Part shown: positions 43,964 to 56,879 of the stretch, one piece after another
Layout: each line of letters begins with the position of its first letter
Numbering within the stretch: the first letter of the stretch is position 1
Source: Undaria pinnatifida
Lineage: Eukaryota > Sar > Phaeophyceae > Laminariales > Alariaceae
Assembly: GCA_012845835.1 (NCBI GenBank)
Contig: JABAKD010000027.1
Span: forward strand, 14,850,573-14,914,572
Length of the DNA stretch: 64,000 bases
Direction: 5' to 3'
Program-made: the position numbers and the translations under genes
The notes under the pieces: model-generated
What the model saw: only the letters and a program-made list of their open reading frames with translations
Told to the model about the DNA's origin: nothing
Database searches by the model: none

Positions 43964-46611
43964 TATTTTTACGGGCGGCGTGTCATCTAGGAAAGTGTGC
44001 TTTGTTTGTAGAAGGTGGGCTTCGGCATCCTCCAAAAGTGGCTTCCTTCTACCTAAAAGAGCGGGTGACTTCGTAAATAGATACAAGTGGGATTCGTGTC
44101 CTGGACGATAACTGAAGGTTCAGGATGGGCTTGTCTTCGACGACGCTGTGCCGCGCACATCGCTGGCTCGGAGGTTTTGCTTCAAGGTGGCCGCGTTTCG
44201 TGGTGGCGAGGAAGTACCCCCATCCGCCCCCCTTCCGTTGTTTTCCGAGGGGTGGGTGCGGTGCTCGCATGCTGGGCCGGGTGGGTATACGACAGGGATT
44301 TCGATAGGCCGGAGCCGCGTGTTGCGCATACGCGAACAACGTTGCGCAGTGCAAAGTACGTGTTGCGCATACGGCGAAAAACGCTGTGCAGTGCGAATTT
44401 CGCGTTGCGGCAGTGCGAAGTACGTGTTGCGGCAAAATGATGTTACGCTCGCGCAACAGCGCAACAGCGCAACAGCGCAGCACCCATCGCAGGTCCTGGT
44501 CTACGGTATTTCGCCACCTGAAGCTGTTGATGGTTGTCGAGTACCTAGCCACCAGGTGTCTTCTAAGCTTGAGCGGCGATGAGTTTGGGCGCAGTCGACG
44601 ACTCAAGAGAAAGAAACGCAACACGCGCACGTTTTGGCATCTCTTCCAATTTAGTGGTTACCATCGGGCTCGTTTTCTACTAGCGGCTTTTCTGGTTTTT
44701 TTTTGCCGCGCCAGATTCTTATGTCGAGAAGACGTGGTTGTCAGGATGGCTTGCACATCCACGCCACCAAAGCCTGCTGTTTCGCTCACTCTGGCTTGAG
44801 CCTAGCGGCTGAAGCTTGTTGTTGGGGATACACTACTTGCCATTAGAGGGTGGGATGGTTTTGGAAGCATTAGGAGGGTTGAAGCTAAGAGTTGGAGCTG
44901 TTTTTTGTTTTTTTCTCACGGTCGTGTCAAGAACAAGCCTGGCGCACTCAAAAGCTCAAAAATCCCGATAGATTCATTACGGGAGGGTTTAGCTCTTAGC
45001 ATACATAGCCCGATCGGCCCAATATTGGAGGGCTTTCTTGACATAGATAGCCTAATGGACTCAATGTTGAAGGGCTTTCTCAACATACTTGGCCCAATGG
45101 AGTCAATATTGAAGGGTTATGCTTGCCCTCATGAAGTTGATATGGACAGGTTAAGTGTTGGCGGGCAAAGCGTCCCCAATCGAGTCAACATTGAAGGGTT
45201 ATGTTTGCTCTCATGGAGTTGATATGGACAGGTTAAGTGTTGGCAGGCAAAGCGTCCCCATGTTTCCGAAAACCACCGACAGGGTGGGGTGGCTCATGGT
45301 TCAAACATTTTTGGAAGTGGTGATGTAAAGGTAGAACATCCCGATCACAAGCATTTTTGGAGTGTATTTTTCCCAAAGCAAATTAGAGCCGACGGTCGTT
45401 TTTTGTTATATAGTGATACGGTAGAAGATGAACAGACGTCTTACGTGTCCCTTGGTTCGGAAAATCAGACCGGGGAGTGGGAGGCTCATATGAGGTGGAG
45501 AGTGGAGAGGCTAATGCTGCGGAATTTATGCTTCTAGGTAAGTTGGAACCGACGGCCATTTTTCATGGTACAGTAAATGAACAGACCGTCTTACGTATCG
45601 TTTGTTTCGGAAAAATAGACCAGGGAGTGGGCTGGCGCCGTGGATTGTAGGGGACTGATCCGAGGTGGCATTAAGATGCCCCATGCGAATGAGTTAAGGA
45701 GTAGGGCGTTTTGTTTTATAGCTCGCCAGGCCGTACTGCAAAGTTTTTGTTAGTCGGTCAAGCCACCACGATAGTTATGTTGTTTTTCGCGCACGGTGCT
45801 CGGGGGGGGATGCACGACAACGTAAGTTGGGCGTTGTAGGTACTCACCTCCGTTGGCGTTTAGTTATAGCACGAGGAACGGGATGATGCTTTTGCATTTT
45901 TTCCGTGCTGTGTTGTTGGAGAGGTTTAGTCTTCGTGCCCTAAGATATATTTGTGATGTGTACATCTTAAACCGTTATTTTGTGTACTGTTAAATACTTA
46001 AGCAGACGACTATAGGTCCACCACACCTGCCCGCACAGTACGGGCTTTACATGACATCATTTTTTTTATTATTTTTTCGTTATTTCTCTTTTTTGCAACA
46101 AGTGGGTGTGTGCGAAAAATCCGGGTGCCGTGTATTCGATCAACGTTACACGTGCGATGCGGCCCTTTCTAGTCGCCTAATTTATGAAATTTCATTGTCT
46201 CCGTAACATGGGGCACGATAGAGGCGTCGCTTATTTGAGCACGCCATTTACTTTTGGTTTTCGTGGTGCCTACGCCATGGGATGATGGGGCTGTCTTTTC
46301 ATTTTTTTTTTTCGAATTCAGTTTTTGGGCAAGGCGTCTAGAGCTAGCCAGCCCCCCTCCTCGAGTGGGGCACCCGCGTACCAAGGCATATTATGTCGGC
46401 GATCGTTTTTTCTTTTTCTTTTTGTGCTGCTTTTGTTTTACAAGGGAGGGGAGTATAATGGCAGATGCTTCGTGTGAGCACGTGAGGAGGCTTACACAAC
46501 CCAATTTGAGCTCCAGCGACAGATGGCGAGATCGTGCCGGCGCCATCGAGAAAACTTGCCGCAATCGTTTCTTGGGCAACTCTATGGAGAGGACTGCTGC
46601 CCTATACCGCA

Positions 46612-46799
46612 CGGGGGGCCCCCGTAAGGCGGTGGTGTGCTATACACTATAGAGAGCAATATGACCGCCTTACGTATTGGGGGAAGCAGCCTTATTTTTT
46701 CCAGGTTATGACTGCGATTCCCCAGTCACGCCAAGCGATTTTGACCGCCTTATATCGGGATACCGCCTTACTCAGACCGCCCTTATTGGGGAACCCCTG
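46612..46799. mobile_element. MITE-like element, AAGGCGGT family, long copy
   Basis: CGGGGGGCCCCCGTAAGGCGGT begins it, and ACCGCCCTTATTGGGGAACCCC ends it in inverted arrangement. It carries the core ATTCCCCAGTCACGCCAAGCG. It shares both ends and GGTGTATA/TATACACTATAG blocks with 25,949-26,057. A short open frame starting MADASCEHVRRL runs into its left end. Confidence 0.65.
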
Positions 46800-46869
46800 T
46801 TGTGCTGTGGGTATGGGGGGGTGTAATCATTGTCATGCGTGACCGTAGTCTTAATGTAGTTTTGATACC

Positions 46870-47000
46870 TTAGACCCTCGCATCCTTCGACACCGGGACG
46901 GACCACGTCGGGTTTTCAACCACCAGACAGACACTGCATGCTCCAAGCGCGAAGCCCCGTGCGGTGCTCGGCGAGTCGCAGGGAGGGTGATATCTGCATC
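46870..47000 (-). CDS. candidate terminal exon of a minus-strand gene
   Basis: After an acceptor TTGTTTGCAG the minus strand reads CRYHPPCDSPSTARGFALG, then ACSVCLVVENPTWSVPVSK, DARV and a stop. Third codon positions are rich in G and C, unlike the flanks. No family is recognised. The acceptor implies phase 1 and further exons upstream, above 47,000. Confidence 0.3.
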
Positions 47001-48159
47001 CTGCAAACAACCGCTTGTGGGGCGGACTGTGGCACCTTGTGCGCGCTTTCTTGCACGTGCATGACAGCATCGAATTGTCTTCTTTAAAAAAAAAACCGGG
47101 TGTGACCACGTGCAGAGACAGAAACGGGTATGTGGGGGGTGAAGCAATCGGAAATTGATTACTTCAAAATCATTTTCTGCGTAGGAGGAAGCCAAAAATG
47201 CGGGGTGACATTTTGTTTTTCCCCACCCCCGAGTGAGACGATTAAGATACAGTAATTTGCTCTGCGCCCCGGTTTGTGTCGACTATAGAGGAGGGTCTTC
47301 GCGACCCCTACTCCTTAACTTGTGGTGTTGGTGGGCTCACCGTTTGCTGTTGACTGGAGGGAGTCGTTGGGGTGTTCTCGTTTGCCTAGGATGCGTGGCG
47401 CGGGCTACGCTAGAGGTAACACTTGTGGGCCGTTTTTTTTCCGAGTGGTCGGCCTCCTCTAATGGGAAAACCATCCGATGTCGTTGGAACGAGCAGTTAC
47501 TCGTGCTTTGCCTGTATCTACCAGTTGTACAGTTAGCCAACGGGGTTATTCGTCGGGCGGAGCGAGCACTGTTATCGAGGTTATCAAATTGGAGTTTCGA
47601 GTGGGGTATGGAGCTCCTCAAGCGAGGACTCCTCCGACAAAATGAGGTTGGCCTCTACCGTGGCACTATGATGGGAGTGGAGCACGTTTTTTGGTCAAAA
47701 TATTTTCCGACCAAGAGGACTACCCTCAACTGGGAAAGTATCCACCATCGTTCGGGTTCCATTCTCGTTTACAGTAATAGTCCAAGGGTGCGTATGTGGT
47801 AGCGATGATGAAAAAAGAAAAAAAAAATTAGAAATGTGGCTAATTCGACATTTCCATCGACAAATGGGGGAACTAATTCGGCGTTTCCATTCAAATATGT
47901 GGCTTGTATGGCGTTTTCGTTTTGAGATACAGGGTAAATTTCGCTTTCCCGGTGAGACGTGTCGCTAGTTTTGAGTTTTTCCGTTGAGAAATGTCGTTAA
48001 TTAACGTTCCCACCAATAAACGCGGCCAATGGGGCATTTCCATTGAGACATGCGGTCAATTTGACGTTTCCGTGTTGAGAAAAGTGGAGGCGTGATGGCA
48101 TCTTTTCGAACGACTTATTTCTCATTCATCTTTGCCATTGGACACATGCTACTTCGGTC

Positions 48160-48680
48160 GACAGGTACACCTTTTTTTTGGCTAAGGTTCCTGACTTGAG
48201 TAGCTCTACGGACACGCCACGGTAGAGGTACACCTTTTTTTGTCTAAGGCAGGCTCCTCACTTGAGCTCTATGGACACATGCTTCTTCGGTCAACAGGTA
48301 CACCTTTTTTTCTCTAAGGCTCCTGACTCGAGGAGCTCTATGCACACGCCACGGTAGAGGTACATTTTTTTGTCTGAGGCTCCTCACTTGAGGTGCTCTA
48401 TGGACACATGCTACTTCGGTCAACAGGTACACCTTTTTTTGTCTAACGCCCCTCACTTGAGCTCTATGGACACACGCTACGGTAGAGGTACACCTTTTTT
48501 TGTCTGAGGCTCCTCACTTGAGGAGCTCTAAACCACGGCATATCATACAGATCTTCGCCTGAACGATCTAGATCATCAAGTGGAGACAGACGATCTGTCC
48601 GACGTGTGATGATTAGCGTGCTACGGTAGACCGAGGTACACCTTTTTCTCGTCTGAGGCTCCTTCCCAACTTGAGGAGGT
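48160..48680 (+). repeat. array of about 60-bp units, CTCCTCACTTGAGGAGCTC family
   Basis: Seven or eight units of the type GGTAGAGGTACACCTTTTTT then GTCTAAGGCTCCTCACTTGA. The inner TCACTTGAGGAGCTC is partly palindromic. Single copies or pieces are scattered over the window (near 2,940, 5,095, 25,500, 34,515, 35,460, 59,570, 60,150 and 63,900). The copia-class element inserted at the end of the array. Confidence 0.85.
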
Positions 48681-48683
48681 CTA

Positions 48684-49230
48684 TGTTGATAAATCGGTAG
48701 CTTCTGGGGAAAAGGTATTATTATATTATTGAGACTTCCGTCTGGAGAGACATGCTGGAAAGTGGAGTGAACAAGAGGGGCGAGCGCATGGGCTCCCAGC
48801 TCCCTCGCCACCTTCGGTAAAATGCTCAACCGGAACACAACACAGCATACCGAACATCGACAACAAGCCGATAGCCCGACCTCTAGCAACACTACAGGAA
48901 TGCTCCTATTCGTCAAGGCAACAGAGAATCCTACAGAAGTAATTCCTCCGCATGTTCATACGCACGTAACATGCCAACCAACACATAACAGATCTACGAT
49001 AATCTACGACGTACAAGTGCAGTGCTACTGAACTTTGACTCACACTGGCTATGTGCTAACATTTCCATAACACTCTGTCCTGTTCTACAGCAGTACAATC
49101 TACAGAAGTACCGTAGCATCACAAGAGTATTCTGGTACAACAACATACAATCAACAGTTCTGCTATTCAAACCAACCAATCAGAGTTTCACCGCAGTACA
49201 GTTGATACATACATGCCGCTATCACGAACA
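48684..49230 (-). repeat. 3' LTR of the copia-class element
   Basis: 547 bp, TGTT..AACA ends. Preceded on the plus strand by GTCTA. It matches 56,880-57,423 at about 99%. Confidence 0.92.
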
Positions 49231-49929
49231 CCCTCCCTAGGGGTTGTTGTATCTACCAGACCAAATACATATCAAACAAAAACAAAAACAAAACGACTCA
49301 GACTTCTACTTCTTGATACCAAGTGCAAAGTCGCGGTGAACTTCAAAAAAATCTCTCGGCAACGCCTTCGTGAGGATGTCCGCGTGTTGTTTCTCGCTGG
49401 GGACGTGGGTGACTTCGATCACACCCTCCTCGGTCAGATTCCTAAGAAAGTGGTGCCTCACATCGATGTGCTTACTCCTACTCGAGCTCAGCGGGTTTTC
49501 TGCGAGCGCAATCGCCCCCTCGTTGTCTTCAAGGATATCTATCTTACGAGGCTTCGCACTAGGCCTCAGGAACTGAAGCATTCCGTTTACAAACAGAGCC
49601 TCCTTTACACCATCTCCCATCGCAAGATACTCTGCCTCAGAAGTCGACTGCGAAACGCATTTCTACATCCTAGAAATCCAAATCGAAACAACAACAACAA
49701 GCGTTTCAGTACTACTCGGACCTGGGGCGAGCAACGTACCATATTCGACCATTAAACTTACTGATATTATGGCAGAGCTTTCGAAGCCGCTGAGAAGTAC
49801 CGGTACGTTTGCCTGCGTGTCTTCGTTTATTCGCCATGGCTCAGCGGTCGGAAAATCGACCTGCCAGGCAAAGGATACAGCAATACACACAGGGCGTGAG
49901 CAGTGACCGAGCAAGTAACAAGTGCTAGG

Positions 49930-52770
49930 TATCAATTGGCGAGGGCGCAAGACACATGTATACGTGTATCTACCGACCCATCGCCATTCCAACCACGACA
50001 ACCACGCACCAAGAAGGCAGGGCGGTTTAGTTGCCCATTTCTACTGCGCCAAAAGCCCGTTGATGCAAAGGTCTACGACCGCATCCTACCTGATCACAAT
50101 ACCTGTATCAGATTGTGCGCACCAGAGGTATCATAGGCAAACAGAGCGCTATGTAGCATACCCACGACTGCTTGTGTGTATCTCAACACTTTGTATACAT
50201 CTTATAATGCGCCCTCCAAGAGAGTGGAATATGTGATCAACTGTGAGTAGGGAAGCATTCAGAAGCGCGTTCCTCCGAAGTTCTACGATCGTGTTATATC
50301 TGCTGCATGCAATAGTACGATAATATCAATGGAAGTGATAAATGCGCCCCCGGGGGCACTTCTGTAAACGACGCCCTCGGAGGAACTTCAGCCTAACACG
50401 GCTCCAGAATTATAAAAATAACGCTACCACGAGTGACCACTTAATCCGAGGATGCCAGAGCTGCTTGAGGGTTGTCTACGGCATCTGCTGCCGCTATGGA
50501 TGGAGTAGTCCCGTCGGTCCTCGCCCCTCGCTCGATATACAGGCGTATTGTGATATCTAAGATGTTGATCGCGGAGGCCCATTAAATTAAAAGCGCCCAC
50601 GAAAACAGAACAAATGAAGAACGCTTCCATGCGCGATGGCGGCAACCGCAAAAATACTAGACCTGCCTGAGGGTTGTCTACGGCACTTACTGCCACAGTG
50701 GGTGGGATAGCTCGGTCGGTCGTAGCTCCTTGTTCGATTACAGGCGTGGTCGTGTTATCAACATTTGACACCTGGTATCCCCAAGCATTTTTAGGAAGCA
50801 CATTATTGGGCTTAGAATGCCTCCCGAAATCAGGAAATATGAAGCACACTACCACGGGGGATGACGGCAACCGCAGGATACTAGACCCTCCTTAGGTAGT
50901 ATAAGGTATCTACTGCAACGGTGGGTGAAGTAGTTCCGTCGGTCAGTTCTCATTCTTTCTATTTCCGGGGGCGCCTTAGCCGAAAAGGACCTCCAAAGCA
51001 TGCTGTAAGATATAAAGATTGTAGATAACACAAAAGCCGAGCGGACAGCAATGACCAACGGAGTTAGTGCACCCGCGACGGCAGCTGGCGCTGTAGATAA
51101 GACTCGGGACGATAGAGTATCTTACGGTCGCCGGCGTCGGCTCTTCTAGTAGCGTGCATCACATCACATATTATGCTACTTTTGGGGGTGCTTTATTTAG
51201 CCTACATGTGTCGCCAACAAATAATTTAAGAGCAAAATTTTAGAAACCACAACCACGCCCGTGTATCGATCAAAGAACGACGATCTACGTAACTGGTGCG
51301 CCCACGGCGGCACTACATATTGTAGATAACCCTCGGGCACGTACAGTATGCTACGATCGCCGTCATCAACCGTATGCGTGCATCATATTCTCTATTTTCG
51401 GGGAAACGTTAGCCTGAAAGTGCTTTAAAAAAATGCTGAATACGTCACGATTTTAGATATCACAACCACATTGAGCGAAGAGCGATGACCAACGGAAGAA
51501 CCGCACCCACGACGTAGTATATGCTTCAGGCAACCGTCGGGAAGGTACAGTATCCTACGGCGGTACCGCCCGTAGTAGCGTGCATCACACTTTCTATTTT
51601 CGTTTTAGCCTAAACGCGCCTTAAAAAAATGCTGTGATATATCAAGATTTTAAAAGACGCAACTACGCCGCTGCATATCAAGCGGGGAGCGATGACGGGC
51701 GGAAGTAGTGCTTTCACGACGACAATAGATGCTGTAGACCACCCCTAGGCAGGTGCAGTATCCTACGGTTGCCGACATCGCCCGTGGTAGCGTGCATTAC
51801 TGCTGTAACCTAAATGCGCAAAAAAAATGCTATTTTTGATATATCCATCTATTATTAGAGAACACAACGACACGCCTGTATATCGAGCGAGAAGTGATGA
51901 CTGACGACGGCACTAACGCACCCACGCCGGCAGTAGATGCCGCAGATAACCCTCAAGCAGTTCCAGTATCTAAGGATCGCCGTTATCGCTCGTGGTAACG
52001 TGCGTTAAGTTTGTGGGGGCGCATTAGGCTAAAGAACCACCGGGGGCGTCGTTAACAGAAGTGCCCCCGGGGGCGTATTATCGCTTCCAAGAGCTACAAG
52101 TAGGCGCACAAGGCTATAGCATACCCACGACTGACGGTTGATGTTAGAATGCGCCCGTCAAAAGAGTGGAATTGTGGTCAACGAAAGGTAAACCCTAGAC
52201 TAGGTTTGATCAGTTCTACCGGTGCACCACCATTGCAACAAAGGCAACCGTACACGAGGAAGGCAGAATTCTTCAGGTAGGTGGTGGCGATTTATACGGC
52301 GTCGAACGACCGTTGATCGAAGTCTTCGATCGCATCCTGTCCGACTGCGGTAACCTGGTACCTCTAGTTTGTACGTACCAGAAGTAGGGACACAGAGCGT
52401 TAGCATGCCCACGACAATGTTGTCCTTAGAATGCACCCGCCAAGAGAGTGGTAGCTGTAGCCGACTAGTGGAACCCTTGGCTATAGGTTTGAACAGTGAT
52501 ATCGGCGCATCGCTACTTCAACAAAAACAACCTTGCGCGAGGATGGCAAGCTTCAGGTGGCTGCAGCGTCGAAAGTCCGTTGGCCGAAGATCTACGATCT
52601 GATCGTATGATGCATTGATTGTGCGCACCGGAGGCAGGCAACCAAAGGGCTAGCATACATACCCACCAAGGTAGATCGTAGAATACTCCCGCCAAGAGAG
52701 TGGAACACGTGGTCAGCTAGGGAAACCGTTGGTTAGGTTTAATCAGTTTTGACGAAGAACCCCACCTGCC
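49930..52770. repeat. tandem array of about 270-bp units nested in the copia-class element
   Basis: Units are marked by CCAAGAGAGTGGAA (50,215, 52,150, 52,438 and 52,690), CATACCCACGAC and ACGATCGCATCCT. About five units are present. The second is split by the foldback element at 50,330-52,089: its first part ends at 50,329 and it resumes at 52,090. The array as a whole interrupts the pol region. Its outer ends are blurred, so I give rounded borders. Confidence 0.65.
50330..52089. mobile_element. foldback-type element with long repeat-built inverted arms
   Basis: The termini TGGAAGTGATAAATGCGCCC and GGGCGTATTATCGCTTCCA are inverted copies. The match continues through ACTTCTGTAAACGACGCCC and about 65-70 bp in all. 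Inside, a unit of about 200-218 bp (marks: TATATCGAGCGA, GATGACCAACGG, CAGTAGATGCTGTAGATAAC) is repeated about five times on the right. About three more units lie on the left in the opposite orientation, and the switch point is near 50,960. Long inverted arms made of tandem subrepeats are the hallmark of foldback (FB/TU) DNA elements. No transposase frame is seen. Confidence 0.75.
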
Positions 52771-55700
52771 AGGCAGAAACCAAAGGCAATGCGGCATATC
52801 TCAGCTACAAAAACAACCATCGATCCTGAAACTGATCTACGGTCAGTAGCCTAATCTCGCAACGTCGGTACCTACGAACTACAAACAATACGAGTGTACC
52901 TGCTATGTCTACCAAACTGTCTGTTCAAACTATGTCAACCGAACAAACTTCAAAACAAAATTAAATACGCCATTTCCAGACGATTATGCAGGATCTTCCG
53001 GGTTGCTTTCTAGTGGCTCTTTGTTGGCTCGTTGGGTGCCTGCAACAGTTCGCACAGCGTTCAAGGTATCAGTTTTCGTCTCGCTGGCGATCCATGCTGG
53101 CTCCACACCACCTCTCGGCCACCACCTCTTCGAACGGCACATTTTCTGCCTCGCCATCCTCCAACAAGGACCTGTATCGCTGGCAAGGGAAGGAGGGATA
53201 GGGCTGATGCGACACACAATTAACGTCTCGAGAAAAACTCCTCACGTAGTATCTCGCCCGAGAAATCTCAATCGTGCCAGCCCCGCGGTCACCTAAATTA
53301 TTCGCAACCAATAAATAACTTGACCTCACCCAAATTCTTCGTCGAAACAGATTCGTCTGCTGCTGCTGCCATAAACACTTCATCCAGACTAATCGTTCCT
53401 GCATACAGAATGTCATCCACATGAATGAATCACATCCATCCCCACTACCGTCTCCCTTCACGAAACGCAGGACACAGGGGTCTGAAATACACTGCTCGAA
53501 TCACCAGTCTAGATGCTTGCCTTCGTCCGTACAAACTCTTGTGTTCAAACGAACAACTTTTCCTGACACCAAACCACAGCCAGGAGGCAACTCCATCAAC
53601 ACTTCGTGATCCAATTCCGACCGAGCAAATGCTTGCTCAATCCGAGTGAAATAATTCCAAACTGTACTTGCTCGCCAACGCCACTACCAATCTATGAGAT
53701 ACAGCATTTGCGGTAGGCAAGAAAGTCTCAAGACAGTCCACACCGTACTTCCGCTTGTAGTTCTTCACTACAAGCCTAGCCTTGGCTTTCACTATCTTTC
53801 CTTTTTCGTCTGCTTTCCATTCGAAAACCCTTTCAGCATCAATCACATTACAGCCTATCGGGACTTTTACTGCCAACGTGAACGTTCTTGCTCTCATCAA
53901 GCCTTCAACCTCTGCAGACCTGGCTCCTTCCCAAATCTTGGCGTACAACGCTGGGCTACATGATAGCTAACAGGCTGTGACCCAACATCTTGAATCAGTA
54001 ACTACGGCAATTCCATTTCTACCTACTGCTACAAGGGCATACACTATGTCTTATGCGAAGATGGATCCAAAATTGAATACGAGTGCAGACGCGATCTACT
54101 CCTTGACTGCACAGGTTTCGCACGCGAGTTCTATCATCTCACACTTCACCATTCTCGCGAGTAACAGTACTGCAGTCAGCAAGCTCAGCGACAAACCGCG
54201 GAATACGATCGGCAAAAGGGGACGCCTCTGCCTCCATCTGTCTTTCCGACCCAATCAACTCGTCACCATTATGCCCTCCCGGCCCAATCGACTCTACCTC
54301 ATCATTCCCTCCCGGATCCCCCGTCTCTACCACCTCCTCCTCTATCTTTTGCCCTCCCTACTCCTGCCCATCAGTCTCAGGCGCTGCAGAAGACACACAA
54401 AAGGGGGCGACTCAATCAGAGAAAATATTCACGGGCGAAAGCGATTCACAACGGAAGATGGAACACAAGAGGAATGACCTACTACACTGCCCGCATCAAC
54501 CGAGACAAAATCATTAACTCCCGCACCAGAAAGTACGACAGCACGTTTCAAAAGTGTGTGGGCAACTGCTCTTCCAACAGGCGACCATACCTCGTTTTCT
54601 ACATCGTCGCTACTATCCGTCACTATCCTCCCCTCCCTCCTCTGCGACCCTATCGGCAGACAAGATTGCAGTGGAGGGAGCTGTGACGGCAACACCTCCC
54701 ATGGCAACAGCAGTTTGGACGGTCGCTGTCACCTGCAGGGCGTTGGCTTCAAAAACAAAACGGATACGGTCCGTCAGGACGAGGTTCTCCATACCACATT
54801 TCATACGGTGATTTAGTCTCAGGGTTAGCGGAGCACGCAGTGTGATTCATGGCTTCGCAAGCCCAGTGCATTGCCTCAGCCCAGAGTATATCAGTCTTAT
54901 GTAATCGCACATATTCAAAAAGAACTTTAGCCTGGATACGAGCCGCCACCGCGGCCTCCTATATCAATCCCAACCCACGCTATGCAACACCACTATAATG
55001 CGGACTATAAGCCAGTGTGAACTCTTGTTTGATCAAAAGCTCGTGGCACACAGATGCAAATCCCTTCCGAAAAACCTCCCTCCATCGTCAGATCTAACAA
55101 TCTCAACCTATGACGGGACACCATCAGCACGCACACTGCAAGAAAACTCCGAACAGCACTCCCTGCGTCTGATTTATTCTTCAAGAAATACATCCATGCA
55201 TGCCTTGTGAAATCGTTCTCCACAAACATGGGGTAGCGCTGTACCCCCTACGGACACAATGTCCTTCCTCTCTCCCAGTTCAACAAAAACAAATCTCTCT
55301 GCCCAACTTTTATCTTATCAATCTACGTTTAGCATCAAGCGAATGAGCATAAATGTTGTTAACTCGTTCACATCCATCGTGGTTTCCTGCTTGCAGTATT
55401 AAATCAGTCAACACCGAACAAATAGAGTCTTCTCCTAGACGATACGCGTTCAGCATGCCATGAACGTTTGGAAATATCACTTTGTCCTTCAAACGCAGTC
55501 ATCACCACATCAGGACCATCAACACACATTCCATGACCTGGCACACATCTAAATCGGAGATGATTGTTGTATCCTAAGTTGGGGGAATACAACACTTTCT
55601 TTCACTCTACTACGGATCATTCGTTGTCAGCAGTCACAAACACCAACAACACGAATACCAACTTCAGGTTGCAGCGAAAATGCTACCACACCATTCATGC

Positions 55701-56879
55701 TACAAGTCGCACAGGATGGCACCTAAAAATGATACCATGCATGTTCGACTACCTGGTATTAGAGTTGTTCAAACTGGTTTGAGAGAAAAACACTACACTC
55801 TCTGCTGATGAACCTTACCCACACTTGGTCATTTCTCTTACCAGGGGGTCAGTTGGAAAACAATGTCAGTCATCGGAATATCAGCCTCAGAAACAAGCGT
55901 CTCATACAGATTTTGTGTCGGGCACTCATCAGAAAATTCAAATTCTGTCACCACAAGGGATACGATACTTCAGTGCCGTACAGTACCGTTGAATTCAGGA
56001 GCTTTGGGAACTTTGAAAAGGACCCCCACCCAACCTCTCGCCGAATTATATATGTCAGCCCCAGGAATCCATGTATTTCCACTGGCGACGTTTTCCCACC
56101 TCCTACTACTCAACTGAGAAGAGGTGTGAGGAACTGAGGATTGGCTATCTAAAGCCCTACCTACAGTCCCGTGGACCGAATCGAAGTTTACTGCAGTAAC
56201 AACGAACGATCAGCATACAATGCTACACGGGGTTCAAGCCTAAGTCTACAAGACTACTACTCCCAACCATCGTGCTGGACACGCCAAGGCCTTGGGCATC
56301 GCCGCCCGTTCCTCCGACGGCCCTGCCGGCGGCACCCGATTGGTGCGCGCCAGCCTGTGGTCCCGCGTCTCTAAGTGCAACGCTCCGAACCTGCGAGGAA
56401 CAATCCTCATAAAATACACGGGGGTTCAAGTCTGGGTCTACAACACCCCACTCCAAACCCTCATGCCGGACACGCCAAAGCCTTGGGCATCGCCGCCCGT
56501 TCTTCCAACGGTCCTGCTGGTGGCACCCGAGTGGTACACACCAGCCCCTGGTGCAACACCTACATACACAACCAGGGGACTCCATTCCTTTCTCTCCTTC
56601 TTGTTTTGTGTCTCAACAACAACCAACGCGAACAAACCCTGTTGGTGTGAAAGCTGGGGTGAGCAATATAGATACTGCGTCTCTAGGGAACTCATGGAAC
56701 ACATTCTCTCACCAACAACCTGCAGTTCACCCTGATGGTGGGCCGCAGGGGTCGCGTTATTCCCGTCAGCCATGACGAAGAGAGGTCGGGTAATCAAGCC
56801 GCCTCCGACATCCATCCGACAGCCCGTCGACACAGTCCAGGGGGACGAAACAGCAGTCGACTGATGACTCGCTTAAGCG

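Larger units (their letters stand above)
43964..48159. other. intergenic stretch, minisatellites and weak open frames
   Basis: Contains a GTTGCGC-type minisatellite (44,318-44,480) and a tandem repeat with GAGTCAACATTGAAGGGTTA (44,940-45,265). A 189-codon open frame at 47,233-47,802 has no recognised domain. The unit AAATGTGGC..TTTCC recurs loosely at 47,830-48,090. Nothing here is a confident gene. Confidence 0.4.

Noticed and set aside
47233-47802. 189-codon plus-strand frame as a gene
   Set aside because: No domain, uneven composition, and it includes fragments typical of the dispersed repeats. Not enough support.
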